From NCBI GenBank assembly GCA_018222765.1, contig JAAEZT010000007.1, positions 1 to 64,000 of the forward strand: 64,000 bases of DNA, in the 5' to 3' direction. The notes beneath the pieces were generated by a model that was not told the origin of the DNA, did no database searches, and saw only the letters and a list, made by a program, of their open reading frames with translations. Position 1 is the first letter of the stretch; each line of letters opens with the position of its first letter. This stretch comes from a bacterium. GTDB lineage: Bacteria > Verrucomicrobiota > Verrucomicrobiia > Verrucomicrobiales > Akkermansiaceae. Positions 44,197-53,739 of this stretch are shown here, piece by piece. The position numbers and the translations under genes were made by a program.

Positions 44197-44290
44197 CTAG
44201 TTAGCTGCCAGCAGTTCGCTGCGGAAGCTGGATGGGGGTTTCTCCAGCGCAATTTCGCCAAAGGCATCGGCGGGGGCATGCGTCGCGTTA
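44197..44290 (-). other. Coding-like tail beyond the fusion gene stop
   Basis: Just after the stop of the 44288-47266 gene, a one-base-shifted minus-strand frame reads PADAFGEIALEKPPSS-FRSELLAAN to a TAG (44197-44199). It looks like the natural C-terminus of a protein. Removal of a single base after the GKD codons would join it to the sulfotransferase. Alternatively it is a stray fragment. Confidence 0.35.
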
Positions 44291-47266
44291 GTCTTTTCCT
44301 TGTTCCCGGTAGAGGGTCGGGTCGACGGCGGTGGCCAATGCGGTCGTGTCGAGCGATTTGTCAAAGAAGCGGTTCAGTTGATTCGCCACGGAGAGAGGAT
44401 CGCGGATTGCCTCTGCGTGCTGGACTCTAATGCAGGGGATTCCGCGATCTGTAATGACGGTCTGGATTTTTTGTATTTGTCCGAAGAAGATCTCGGCAAG
44501 GCGGGTTTGATCGAGTGCGGCACCTTTGCGTTGCTGGCGGTCGAGCATGACGCGCTGTGAGGAGACGACTTCCTCGAGAGCTCGCTCCATGAACACGATA
44601 CGATAGTGAGCGGGCGCGCCGTCAATTTTTCTTGGGAGCAGCGGAAGGAGCTGCGCAACAATCTTGACGACCTTGCCCTTTCCCTCGCTGATCCAATCCG
44701 CGTCGCTACCAAGCTGCTTCGCTTTGTCATATTCATAGTAGCCCCTGGGGTTTGAGATGTCGGCTTCGCGAATTCCATCGGTGAGCGGAGGAAGGCCTCC
44801 TGCGACCAACATCTGCATCATCATCGAGGTCCCCGATCGCGGCAGACCTGTTACAATGTTGATGACCTCGCTTGGATCGACCGATAATCCGGGCTCGGAA
44901 GATATCGCTACCGTATTCACGGTCGGCTTCGGGTGGGACGACGGTGAATTTTCCGGTTTGGCAGCAGGATTACGACCCGTTCTCTTCTGATCCTGTAGCA
45001 TCTTGAGCTTGAAGGAATGTGTCGACGCAAGATCCCGGCGTCCAAGCTTGGTGCGATAGAGCATCGCGAGGTAGCGATGAGCTGTGGGCGTGTTCGGTGC
45101 CAATTTGAGGCAGGTTTGGAATGCCTCTACGGCCTTTTCGTATAGGCCAAGTCTTGTCAGTGTCGCACCGAGTCGAAGGTGTGCTCGGGGCATGTTGTGG
45201 ATCAGTTCCACCGCGCTCAGGGCGTGGTTGGCGGCCTCCTCGTGGCGCTTCAGGCGCGCTAGGACGGCCGCCAGCACCTCGTGGGCCTGAGCATTGTCAG
45301 GGTCGATTTCGAGGGCTTTTTCGCAGGCCCGTATTGCTTCATCGTTTCTACGTATGCGGAGATAAGTTTGGGCGAGCTGTAGATGCAATCCGGGCAGTCG
45401 TGGCTCGGCTTGCTCCGCTTTGCCCAGGTAAGTGAGGGCTTTTTTGAAATTGCCATCCATTGCCTCCAAGCGTCCAAGCAGCAAGCAGACTGTCGGGGCG
45501 GCGCGCACGTTGTAATGGCGGAGTATATCGACTGTTTTTTGCAATTGACCTCTGCGTTGCGCGAGAAATTCCTCCTTCTTAAGGAAGGTGAGAGGCTCGA
45601 TGTTTCGCGCTTCATGCTTCTTCTTCGTGGTTTGGGCCTCCTCGGCGTCTACTTGTTTACGGTGCCTCTTTTCCTGTTTCTCTCTCACGGTGGCGATGAC
45701 CTCCTCGGGCTGCTCATCAATTTTGCGCAAGGCCTCGTTGAGCTGTTTGATTTTTATGAGATTTCTCTTCTCAATCATTGTGAGCAAGCCCTCGGCCACC
45801 GAGCGGGTTTCCTCGAATCGACCTTGCTTCAGATAGACCCGGGAAAGGTCGAGGCCAAAACGAGTTTGTTCGGGGGAGTCCCGGTAGAGTTTCTCCAGAT
45901 GACCGGCGGCCTTCTCCAGCAACCCTCCGTCTTGATAGGCACGGGCGAGGTTGTAGTTGGCTTCGCGTGAAGCATCTCTGGCTGCCTTTTCCTCGTTCTC
46001 GTCGGGCTCCTGAATGTATCCCAGTTCTACCAGTTGGCGTAAGGCTTCTCGTGTTGCGAAGGGGTCCTGTTGTTCGCCCTTTGGATGCATTCCCGCTTCG
46101 CCGGGCACGTCTTCCCAGCTGGAGATCATCTTCGGGGGATGCCACCACTGTTCGCCGATCACGTGCGCCATCGGCTTCCCATCCATGTCCTCTCCCGCAG
46201 GAAGCCCAAGCAAATTGAGAACAGTAGGAGCGATGTCGAGTAAGTTGGCACCGTAGATTTTCTCGCCCTTTTTGATGCCAGGACCGGCCATGGCGATGAT
46301 TCCCTGATCCCGGTGCCAGACGGCCGGACCGCCAGATTCTTTTGGCGTTTCCCTTGGCCGAAGATGGTCGCAATGATATCCGTGATCCGAACAGAGAATG
46401 AGGGTAGTATCCTCCCCGGCAAGCTCCATCAACCGCCCCAGCATAAGGTCGTGGAACTTGTAGCAAGCCGCCATCACGTCCCGATAGATTTCAAACTCCT
46501 TCCCGCTAACGTGGGCCATGCGCGGCGGGTGATATTCCATGAATCCGTGGCCGAAGTGATCGATGGAATCGTAATAGACTCCCATAAAGTCCCAGTCGTT
46601 CTGTTGGATGGTATAGGTTGCAGCGTTGTGGACGCTGAGCATCTCTGCGTAGAGCTTCGCGAACATTTTCAATCGCGGGTCTTTTTCCTGGTCAATTTTC
46701 GTGGCTTGGGGGATGAAGAATTTAATGGCCTCTGCGCTCACTTCTAATGGGTGAACCCTTAGTTTTGCCAATTTCTCGCGCTGTGACGCGGGGAATATAC
46801 AGCCATCGGATAAGGGCGGGAGAGAGCAATGTTGAGGATTTTTTTTGTCGAGGGGGACTTTTTGAAAAAGGTCGGAGATACAGATCCCGTTGATCGGTTC
46901 CGCGGGATGTCCGACGAACCAAGAGACGACGTTGGTGGTCATTCCCTCCTGAGTCAGGATATTCCAAAGCGCCTTGCATTTTCGAGTGGTGCTAGAAGAA
47001 GGGCGCACTCCCTTGCCATCCGGCATCGGTTCGGTGAACCCATGGATTCCGTGTTTATACGCCCGTTTCCCGGTTCCGATCGAATTCCAAAGCATCGGAC
47101 TGAGAACGGGCTTGAGCGTCGCTAGATTTCCCCGGACTCCTCGATCCAGAAATCTCCGCATGTTCGGCATTGCCCCCTCGGCGAGGTATTTATCGATGAG
47201 CTTCCAGTCCGCGGCGTCCCACCCGATCAATAGGACGCGTTTGGCGAGGCGTTTTGGTTCGATCAT
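44288..47266 (-). CDS. Phosphodiesterase-TPR-sulfotransferase fusion
   Basis: A 992-residue protein without signal peptide. Residues 8-400: type I phosphodiesterase/nucleotide-pyrophosphatase fold with metal ligands in LIGWDAADWK, PVLSPMLWNSIGTG, DSIDHFGHGF, CSDHGYHCDH and AVWHRDQG. Residues about 430-780: TPRs (ANYNLARAYQDGGLLEKAAGHLEK, LHLQLAQTYLRIRRNDEAI, AHEVLAAVLARLKRHEEAA, AHLRLGATLTRLGLYEKAVEAF). Residues about 800-992: P-loop sulfotransferase (IVTGLPRSGTSMMMQM at 805, NPRGYYEYDKAK, DRGIPCIRVQ). Inferred cytoplasmic or membrane-associated. A sulfate-transfer plus hydrolase function on one substrate is plausible but unproved. Confidence 0.9.
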   Translation of the reverse strand: MIEPKRLAKRVLLIGWDAADWKLIDKYLAEGAMPNMRRFLDRGVRGNLATLKPVLSPMLWNSIGTGKRAYKHGIHGFTEPMPDGKGVRPSSSTTRKCKALWNILTQEGMTTNVVSWFVGHPAEPINGICISDLFQKVPLDKKNPQHCSLPPLSDGCIFPASQREKLAKLRVHPLEVSAEAIKFFIPQATKIDQEKDPRLKMFAKLYAEMLSVHNAATYTIQQNDWDFMGVYYDSIDHFGHGFMEYHPPRMAHVSGKEFEIYRDVMAACYKFHDLMLGRLMELAGEDTTLILCSDHGYHCDHLRPRETPKESGGPAVWHRDQGIIAMAGPGIKKGEKIYGANLLDIAPTVLNLLGLPAGEDMDGKPMAHVIGEQWWHPPKMISSWEDVPGEAGMHPKGEQQDPFATREALRQLVELGYIQEPDENEEKAARDASREANYNLARAYQDGGLLEKAAGHLEKLYRDSPEQTRFGLDLSRVYLKQGRFEETRSVAEGLLTMIEKRNLIKIKQLNEALRKIDEQPEEVIATVREKQEKRHRKQVDAEEAQTTKKKHEARNIEPLTFLKKEEFLAQRRGQLQKTVDILRHYNVRAAPTVCLLLGRLEAMDGNFKKALTYLGKAEQAEPRLPGLHLQLAQTYLRIRRNDEAIRACEKALEIDPDNAQAHEVLAAVLARLKRHEEAANHALSAVELIHNMPRAHLRLGATLTRLGLYEKAVEAFQTCLKLAPNTPTAHRYLAMLYRTKLGRRDLASTHSFKLKMLQDQKRTGRNPAAKPENSPSSHPKPTVNTVAISSEPGLSVDPSEVINIVTGLPRSGTSMMMQMLVAGGLPPLTDGIREADISNPRGYYEYDKAKQLGSDADWISEGKGKVVKIVAQLLPLLPRKIDGAPAHYRIVFMERALEEVVSSQRVMLDRQQRKGAALDQTRLAEIFFGQIQKIQTVITDRGIPCIRVQHAEAIRDPLSVANQLNRFFDKSLDTTALATAVDPTLYREQGKD

Positions 47267-47393
47267 CGGTTGATCTGATTAAAAAACGAGAGAGTGATGA
47301 CTGATAATCGACACACCGTGTGAGTGCTCCGGTTAGGTTGTGAATGTTATCAGGCAGGGAAACAAGATAAGTGATTTCCCGGGGAGTTTCAAA

Positions 47394-48269
47394 TTAGATT
47401 TCTTCTTCGATACGGAAAAAGAGATCAGGTTCTTCTGTCAGATTTTCGAACAAGGTGAAGGTCACTGTGATGTGATCTGCATCTTCGGGATTCTCGTCAT
47501 CGGCTGCGGTGATGCCGTCATCCAGATCCTGACTCCAGTCGCTCATGTCGGTCGAGTATTTGAGGATGTAGGATGTGGCGGTAGTTTTCCGCCAGGTCAG
47601 GGTCACCGTGTTGGCATCTGTGTCGTGTTCAAATTTGGTGATGGTCAGTGGTGCAGGAGCTGAATCGGTGGGGGGAGCAGATGCGGCCTCGGGGGTGTCA
47701 TTGTAGCCAAAGGCGTGAAGCGTTGCGGTATTCACGGCGTCATTGTAAGTGATGTCGGCCCAGCCGTAGTGGGTGGCATCGTCGAGTTTAAAACGAATTC
47801 CAACAAATCCCCGGGTGCCCTCCGGGTTCCAGTTGTCCAAGTTCGCATAGTTGCCAATCGAAGGGTAGTCGGCGTTCCCGCCGAAGGTTTGGCTCTCGCC
47901 GATTTGGGTACCGGCTGCAAGCAGGATAGCGTCTGACCCAACACCCACGAAGGCGCCGAAAGTACTTGAGGCGGGAGTGTAGATATAAGCTCTGCCAAAA
48001 CCTGCCAGGGCAGCGTAATTGCCGATCAAACGCATCGAGCCTGAGGTTACGTTTCCATCATCGTTGGCGGCGCTGGCGGTTTCGCCAGTTACCATGTTGA
48101 ACAGAAGACCAGGATCATCCCCGACTACGATGTCGGGAATATCCCATATTACCTCGGCAGCCCCGGCTATATCGGCCACCGAGGCGGTCGCTGCGGCGAC
48201 AGCCGAGTAGGCACCGAGACGTTTTGCTAAATTGAAACTATTGCAGGGCACTATTTGGTGTTCTTTCAT
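47394..48269 (-). CDS. Exported protein of unknown function
   Basis: A 291-residue protein. The N-terminus NLAKRLGAYSAVAAATASVAD resembles an export signal with AGAAEV cleavage. The body (NYAALAGFGRAYIYTPASSTFGAFVGVGSDAIL) is rich in Gly and Asn, as in structural secreted proteins, with WADITYNDAVNTATLHAFGY near the middle. The last 85 residues form a fibronectin-like module (ITKFEHDTDANTVTLTWRK, YILKYSTDMSDWSQ, ending LFFRIEEEI), matching in layout the C-terminus of the 1-756 protein. No recognised enzymatic domain. 127 bases from the fusion gene, same strand. Confidence 0.7.
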   Translation of the reverse strand: MKEHQIVPCNSFNLAKRLGAYSAVAAATASVADIAGAAEVIWDIPDIVVGDDPGLLFNMVTGETASAANDDGNVTSGSMRLIGNYAALAGFGRAYIYTPASSTFGAFVGVGSDAILLAAGTQIGESQTFGGNADYPSIGNYANLDNWNPEGTRGFVGIRFKLDDATHYGWADITYNDAVNTATLHAFGYNDTPEAASAPPTDSAPAPLTITKFEHDTDANTVTLTWRKTTATSYILKYSTDMSDWSQDLDDGITAADDENPEDADHITVTFTLFENLTEEPDLFFRIEEEI

Positions 48270-48557
48270 TTGGATTATTGATTGCTTCGCCTGAAAAAAT
48301 GCAAGTGTCAGTTGCTACAGAATCTGATTATAGGCAAAACCTATCGAATAGGTGTTCGGTTGTCTAGATTTCGATACGACAATCACCCTCCCTTTTGCGC
48401 CGTGTTGACGGTCATTTGCTGCGAGGACAGCTTCAGCCTTGTAAAGGTCTGCGACTGCCGTCCAAAATACATTGGTGTTTGAGATTCGTTCTATCTCACT
48501 GCCAAAATGGAGTAACTCCAGCCGGCGGCAGGATTTGTTGGCTTGAGGACAAAAGGT

Positions 48558-50387
48558 ATGAGTAAGATCACAAGAAGAGATTTTGTTAATGGATCCCTGT
48601 TGGCTGCAGGAGCTTCCCTGTTGTCCAATGAAGCGGTCGCACGGCGCGCGCTTGATCCATCATATTACCCTCCTTTGCGGACGGGGCTGAGAGGCAGTCA
48701 CCCGGGTTCAAATGAGCACGCGCATAGCCGGGCATGGGGGCCGCAATCTGACTGGGGAAAAGTCAGTGAGTTGGCGGAGGTCTACGATCTGATCGTTGTT
48801 GGTGGAGGTCTCAGTGGGCTTTCAGCGGCCTACTTTTATCAGCAGAAACATGGGCGGGATAAGAAGGTCTTGATTCTAGATAACCACGATGATTTTGGAG
48901 GGCACGCCAAGCGTAACGAACATACCATAAATGGGAATACCCGAATCACCTACGGCGGTTCGCAAACTCTGGTCAAGCCTCACGAAGGTGGTGAAGTTGT
49001 GCTCCAGCTTTTCAAGGAGATCGGGGTTGATCTTGAGTTGTTTAAAACGGCCTATGATCGAGATTTTTTTAAGAGGCACGATCTTGGGGCCGTGACTTAT
49101 TTTAACAAGCAGGTTTTCGGGCGAGACAAGGTGGTTAGGCATCCGTATTGCAATTACCCGAACTACATCGAAGGTTTGCAGGGTTCCCGGCTGTCGAGTG
49201 CCGAAGCTGCCCGGGAGGCAGCTTTAAGTGATCGGGGGAAAGAGCAATTACTTCGTGTTCTCAACAGTGGGTTGCATTCAATCAAGGTCCCCAAGGGTGA
49301 GTTGGAAGACTATCTCGATGATACATCGTACTTTGATTATTTGAAAAACGTCCTGGGTGTTGATGATCCCGGTGTACTAAGGATGGCTAGGAATTCCGGA
49401 CTCGACTGGGCCAGCACGGGAACCGACTTGATGAGCATCCGGGCCGCCAAGAATTGCGGAGCACTGGGATTCTCGCCGGTGGCAGTATACGATAAGGAAA
49501 ATCCATATATTCATCATTTTCCAGATGGTAATGCAGGGGTTGCCCGGGCCTTGGTTAAGAAAATGATTCCCACGGTGGGAAAGGGGAAGAATGCCGAAGA
49601 GCTACTGCTTTCGCGGTTCGATTACTCTGAATTGGACCAATCCGGGAATGCCGTACGAATCAGGCTGAATAGTACTGTGATTGAGGTGCGACATGGTGGT
49701 GTCCCCAAAGATTCCAGTGAGGTGTTCGTGACTTATATCCAGAGCGATAGGCTCTTCCGGGTGAAGGCTGGAGCTGTCGTTCTGGCTTGCCATAACAAGA
49801 TGATCCCACACATCGTGCCGGACCTTCCGGAGAGACAGGCGTCGGCATTAAGGCTGCAGGAGAAGAGTCCGTTGCAGTATACCACGGTGGGATTGCGGAA
49901 TTGGAGAGCGATGAAAGAGCGGGGTATTGGTTTGGCCATGTCGCCCGGGAACATGCACCAGGCAGTTCTCATGGATTTCCCGGTAAGTATGGGGGGTTAT
50001 CAATTCACGAATTCACCGGATGACCCTTGCGTGATTCAGATGATCAGCTGTCCCTACGGAGAAAAATATGGGACGCCCCGAATCGAGCAGTATCGAGAAG
50101 CCCGATATCGGATGCTTGGTTTAAAATTTAGCGATTACGAAGAAGAGATTCGGAATCACCTTGGCGGAATGCTTAACGGGGAATTATTTGATTTCGACAG
50201 AGATGTTGAGAGTATATCGGTGAATCGTTGGGCGCATGGCTATACCACCGGAGGTCCGGGGAATTCGACAAGGATTGGTCGCCAACCATTTGGTCGAATT
50301 GCTATCGCCAATGCCGACTCCGCTCCGGAAGCCGACGCGAAAGCCGCAATCCTTATGGCACATCGGGCGGTCAAGGAATTGGGGTGA
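48558..50387 (+). CDS. Tat-exported FAD oxidoreductase, spermidine-dehydrogenase-like
   Basis: A 609-residue enzyme from ATG 48558 (MSKITRRDFVNGSLLAAGAS), with a twin-arginine-type signal. FAD motif YDLIVVGGGLSGLSAAYFYQ (residues about 80-98), DNHDDFGGHAKRNEH and ITYGGSQTLVKP match the SpdH-type NAD(P)-binding amine dehydrogenase family; the C-terminus has RWAHGYTTGGPG and GRIAIANADSAPEAD. Periplasmic oxidation of polyamines or related amines is likely by family. Stands between the exported protein and gpmI, both separated by about 180-290 bases. Confidence 0.87.
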   Translation: MSKITRRDFVNGSLLAAGASLLSNEAVARRALDPSYYPPLRTGLRGSHPGSNEHAHSRAWGPQSDWGKVSELAEVYDLIVVGGGLSGLSAAYFYQQKHGRDKKVLILDNHDDFGGHAKRNEHTINGNTRITYGGSQTLVKPHEGGEVVLQLFKEIGVDLELFKTAYDRDFFKRHDLGAVTYFNKQVFGRDKVVRHPYCNYPNYIEGLQGSRLSSAEAAREAALSDRGKEQLLRVLNSGLHSIKVPKGELEDYLDDTSYFDYLKNVLGVDDPGVLRMARNSGLDWASTGTDLMSIRAAKNCGALGFSPVAVYDKENPYIHHFPDGNAGVARALVKKMIPTVGKGKNAEELLLSRFDYSELDQSGNAVRIRLNSTVIEVRHGGVPKDSSEVFVTYIQSDRLFRVKAGAVVLACHNKMIPHIVPDLPERQASALRLQEKSPLQYTTVGLRNWRAMKERGIGLAMSPGNMHQAVLMDFPVSMGGYQFTNSPDDPCVIQMISCPYGEKYGTPRIEQYREARYRMLGLKFSDYEEEIRNHLGGMLNGELFDFDRDVESISVNRWAHGYTTGGPGNSTRIGRQPFGRIAIANADSAPEADAKAAILMAHRAVKELG

Positions 50388-50569
50388 GTGGTAACGCCAT
50401 TGGCGGAGTTGTTGTTTTAGATGATTGATGTGATTTGGGTGCAAGATCGGGTGGTGCAAAAATTTCATCAGAAATGGACTCGGTGAATTTGGTAAATTAG
50501 GGTCAGAAGACCGAGGGGAAAGGGATTTAGCTTTTAGTCGCTGGCTGATCGGCTTAACACGGTCTTGCA

Positions 50570-52105
50570 ATGGCCAAAAAACCTGTAGTTTTGATTATTC
50601 GTGACGGTTGGGGTGTGAATCCCGGTGGCAAGAGGACGGCGAAGAAAGACGGAAATGCCGTGGAGTTGGCAGCCACGCCATTTCACGACGAAATGGAGAA
50701 ACTTTACCCGAAAGGTTCGCTCTCGGCGTCCGGACTGGATGTGGGGCTTCCCGACGGGCAGATGGGGAACTCCGAAGTGGGGCATTTGAATCTCGGCGCG
50801 GGACGGATCGTTTATCAGGACCTGACCCGGATCAATAAATCGATCGAGGAGGATACTTTGAAGGATATCGAAACTCTCAAAGCTGCCTTTAATAAGGCGA
50901 AAGGGAAGCGGATTCACTTTATCGGTTTGGTTTCCGATGGCGGAGTGCACAGTCACCAAGACCAGTTGATTGCCCTGGCCAAAGCGGCTCGTGAAAGCGG
51001 CTGCGAGGACATGATGGTGCATGCCATCACCGATGGACGGGACACCTCGCCGACCGGTGGACAGGGATATGTGAGTTATGTTGAGGATGAATTGGCGAAG
51101 TATAATGCCCGTATCGCCACCGTGATTGGTCGTTACTACGCGATGGACCGTGATCGTCGCTGGGAGCGGACGAAATTGGCTTGGGATGCCATCGTCTGGG
51201 GAAAAGGGGAGAAGCACGATATTTTGGCCAGCGAGGCGATCGCGCAAAAATACTCGCAGGATAAGACCGACGAATTTCTCATGCCGATGATCTTTTTCAG
51301 CCACGAGCAAAAGCGTGTGCGTGATGAGGATGTCGTAATATTCTTCAACTTCCGGGCCGACCGAGCGCGTCAACTTTGCGAGGTATTCCTGACTCGTCCG
51401 ACCTTCAAGGAATTCAAGGCGGGACGGCGCCCCAAAGTGGATTTTTTGACGCTGACGGAATATGACGAGACTTACGACTGTCCGGTGGTATTCCCGCCGG
51501 AGACTATCAAGATGACGCTCGGCGAAGCGGTGTCGAAGGCAGGCAAGACGCAGCTGCGGATTGCCGAAACCGAGAAATACCCGCATGTGTCGTATTTCTT
51601 CAACGGCGGCTTGGAGAAAAATTACAAGGGGGAGGATCGCAAGGTCGTTCCTTCGCCCAAGGACGTCGCGACTTATGACCTTAAGCCGGAGATGAGTTCG
51701 GAGGAGGTCGAAGAATACGTCGTATCGCACCTCAAGGATTACGATCTGGTCATTATCAACTTCGCCAATCCTGATATGGTGGGGCACACCGGCGTGGTGG
51801 AGGCTGCCAAAAAAGCAGTGACACGAATTGATGACGCAGTAAGGGCCGTGACTGAAGAGACTTTGCGTTTGGGAGGAAAGCTTCTCATCACGGCGGATCA
51901 TGGCAATTGCGAATTCATGCGCAATGCCGATGGCTCGCCTCACACCGCGCACACCACCAATTTGGTGCATCTTTGGTATGTCGCCGAAGATGACAAGAAC
52001 CGGAAGGTCGCCGACGGAATCCTTGCGGATGTCGCTCCGACTCTCCTTGACATGCTTGGGGTCAAGACTCCCAAAGAGATGACCGGGAAGAGTTTGCTGA
52101 AGTAG
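50570..52105 (+). CDS. gpmI: 2,3-bisphosphoglycerate-independent phosphoglycerate mutase
   Basis: A 511-residue manganese enzyme of glycolysis converting 3-PGA to 2-PGA. VVLIIRDGWG at the start with the metal Asp, catalytic serine motif GNSEVGHLNLGAG (residues about 67), LVSDGGVHSHQDQL, HAITDGRDTSPTGG, FNFRADRARQL, and the C-terminal ITADHGNCE and NFANPDMVGHTG. Full length. It converges with the BamE-like gene, two bases apart at their 3' ends. Confidence 0.96.
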   Translation: MAKKPVVLIIRDGWGVNPGGKRTAKKDGNAVELAATPFHDEMEKLYPKGSLSASGLDVGLPDGQMGNSEVGHLNLGAGRIVYQDLTRINKSIEEDTLKDIETLKAAFNKAKGKRIHFIGLVSDGGVHSHQDQLIALAKAARESGCEDMMVHAITDGRDTSPTGGQGYVSYVEDELAKYNARIATVIGRYYAMDRDRRWERTKLAWDAIVWGKGEKHDILASEAIAQKYSQDKTDEFLMPMIFFSHEQKRVRDEDVVIFFNFRADRARQLCEVFLTRPTFKEFKAGRRPKVDFLTLTEYDETYDCPVVFPPETIKMTLGEAVSKAGKTQLRIAETEKYPHVSYFFNGGLEKNYKGEDRKVVPSPKDVATYDLKPEMSSEEVEEYVVSHLKDYDLVIINFANPDMVGHTGVVEAAKKAVTRIDDAVRAVTEETLRLGGKLLITADHGNCEFMRNADGSPHTAHTTNLVHLWYVAEDDKNRKVADGILADVAPTLLDMLGVKTPKEMTGKSLLK

Positions 52106-52107
52106 AC

Positions 52108-52548
52108 TTAGCGGCTGCTGCCCCGGGTCCACCGGACGACGCGATCGTTTTCAAAATCGACGCGGGCCGAGGGATAGGGGACGTAAGAGACGCCCAGTCC
52201 CAGGCCGCTTCCGTAATACCCGTAGTTGTAGTGGCGCCGGCCGTAGCCCGAGGCTCCGAAGACGGACTGGGTGTAAATAGGGCGATAGTTGCGGTAGATC
52301 CATTGCTCGGTGCGAGTGCTGCCGTCCTGACCGTAATTTTTGGCGTCTGGCTCTCCCCAGGCGAGCCAGACGGATGATTTGGACATGCCGTTTTCGATTT
52401 GGCCGGTTTTGACCATGAATTGCTCACGATCGTCGAGTGAGTTGTAGAATTGGGGGTTCTTGCTGATGCGTGCCTCAGGCGTGCCGCTGGTGTGCGTGCA
52501 GCTCATGGCGAAAAAAGCGACCAAGGGAAGTAGGAGAAAAAATTTCAT
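52108..52548 (-). CDS. BamE/SmpA-OmlA-like lipoprotein
   Basis: A 146-residue lipoprotein (MKFFLLLPLVAFFAMSC, ATG 52548). A SmpA/OmlA-type motif, GQIENGMSKSSVWLAWGEPD, matches the alpha-beta core of BamE. The tail is rich in Tyr, Gly and Arg (GYGRRHYNYGYYGSGLGLG). BamE helps the Bam complex in the outer membrane; this protein is larger than BamE and distinct, so only BamE-like. Distant from bamD. Confidence 0.65.
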   Translation of the reverse strand: MKFFLLLPLVAFFAMSCTHTSGTPEARISKNPQFYNSLDDREQFMVKTGQIENGMSKSSVWLAWGEPDAKNYGQDGSTRTEQWIYRNYRPIYTQSVFGASGYGRRHYNYGYYGSGLGLGVSYVPYPSARVDFENDRVVRWTRGSSR

Positions 52549-52594
52549 GGGTGATTTAGAGATATTAGGGGCGATTTCGTGAGGCCGCAAATAG

Positions 52595-52825
52595 AATCAA
52601 TTGTTGGGTTGGTGGTGGGCCGTGTGGCTGTTTTCCGGAGTCATGACCCGGGTTTCAACAAAAGCCTACATGAAGACTGAGAGCATTACCGAATACCAGA
52701 AAGCATCAAACCTCTCGATCATAGATGAGGGTGTTTCGATCGTCCTTATCATCGTGGCCGGAACTCTTGTGAAGACAATTGCGAGGAACCAGGAGAACTT
52801 GGTGAGAAACGTGCGAGGGGAATGA
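52595..52825 (+). pseudogene. Truncated C-terminal remnant of a DUF4328 protein
   Basis: A frame with an in-frame TAG just upstream (52592) reads NQLLGWWWAVWLFSGVMTR and on to RNQENLVRNVRGE. The LGWWWAxWL pattern and final helix resemble the end of DUF4328 membrane proteins, whose N-terminal half is missing. No alternative start resembles a complete gene. Confidence 0.5.
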
Positions 52826-52881
52826 ACATTCCTCATTTCAAATGATTGCTTCACGGCTGTATTTAGAGCATTGTCGAGGCG

Positions 52882-53694
52882 ATGCGTTTTGCAGTTCTCG
52901 GAAGTGGTAGCGGTGGAAATTCGACCGTGGTGGAAAGTGAGGGGAAGTATCTTCTCGTCGATGCCGGACTGAGCGCGAAGCAACTGGGGTTACGTCTGGA
53001 GGCGCTGGGAGTGAGTCCGGAAAAGCTAACCGGGATATTATTGACGCATGAACATGGCGATCATGTTCGGGGGCTGGATGTCTTTTTGCGGAAATGGCGG
53101 GTGCCGATTGTGGCGAGCGTGATGACCGGGCGGGTAGTTCAAGAGGGGCTGAACCAGCAAGCTGAATGGGTCGCTTTTGAGGCCGGACAGCAATTTTCGT
53201 GGGAGGGATTTGAGATCGGGACCTTTCCGCTGCCACATGATGCGGTGGAACCGGTTGGGTATGTTATTTCGAAGGGGGAATGCCGGGTGGGCGTGGCGAC
53301 GGATTTGGGGCATGTCGATACGCAGGTCTTGCGGGCTCTGAAAGGAGTTGAAGGCCTGGTGTTGGAAGCTAATTACGAGTGGAGGATGTTGGAGGCTGAC
53401 ACCAAGCGACCTTTTAGCACAAAGCAGCGGATTTCCTCACAGCATGGGCATTTGTCGAATGACCAAGCAGCTGATTTAATTGCTGAATTGGTCCCAGAGG
53501 GCCTAAAACGTGTGGTGCTGGGGCATCTGAGCAGCGATTGTAACTGCCCGGTAAAGGCGTGTGAGGTCGTGCGGGAAAGGATTTCCGGTCATGAGCTCGA
53601 GATTTGTGCCGCGAGCCAAAACGAGGTGACGGCCTGGCAGTCACTGGAGCCCGAGGTCGATCCGGCATTTTACGGAGAGTTGTTCGGAGGTTAG
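52882..53694 (+). CDS. MBL-fold hydrolase, YycJ/WalJ type
   Basis: A 270-residue metallo-beta-lactamase-fold protein. Starts MRFAVLGSGSGGNSTVVES as in YycJ family members; zinc-binding LLTHEHGDHVRGL is at about residue 54, then FPLPHDAVEPVGYV, TDLGHVDTQVLRAL, and VLEANYEWRML and HGHLSNDQAADL. Members are thought to be 5'-3' exonucleases coupled to cell-wall homeostasis in Gram-positives; role here uncertain. trpE follows after 45 bases. Confidence 0.88.
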   Translation: MRFAVLGSGSGGNSTVVESEGKYLLVDAGLSAKQLGLRLEALGVSPEKLTGILLTHEHGDHVRGLDVFLRKWRVPIVASVMTGRVVQEGLNQQAEWVAFEAGQQFSWEGFEIGTFPLPHDAVEPVGYVISKGECRVGVATDLGHVDTQVLRALKGVEGLVLEANYEWRMLEADTKRPFSTKQRISSQHGHLSNDQAADLIAELVPEGLKRVVLGHLSSDCNCPVKACEVVRERISGHELEICAASQNEVTAWQSLEPEVDPAFYGELFGG

Positions 53695-53739
53695 ATTCAG
53701 GGTTGCCAGCGTCGTGATGTTGAGCAAACTACGCCTCGA

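Noticed and set aside
50534-52132. 532-codon minus-strand frame opposite gpmI
   Set aside because: Its translation has no family features and lies exactly antisense to an unmistakable gpmI.
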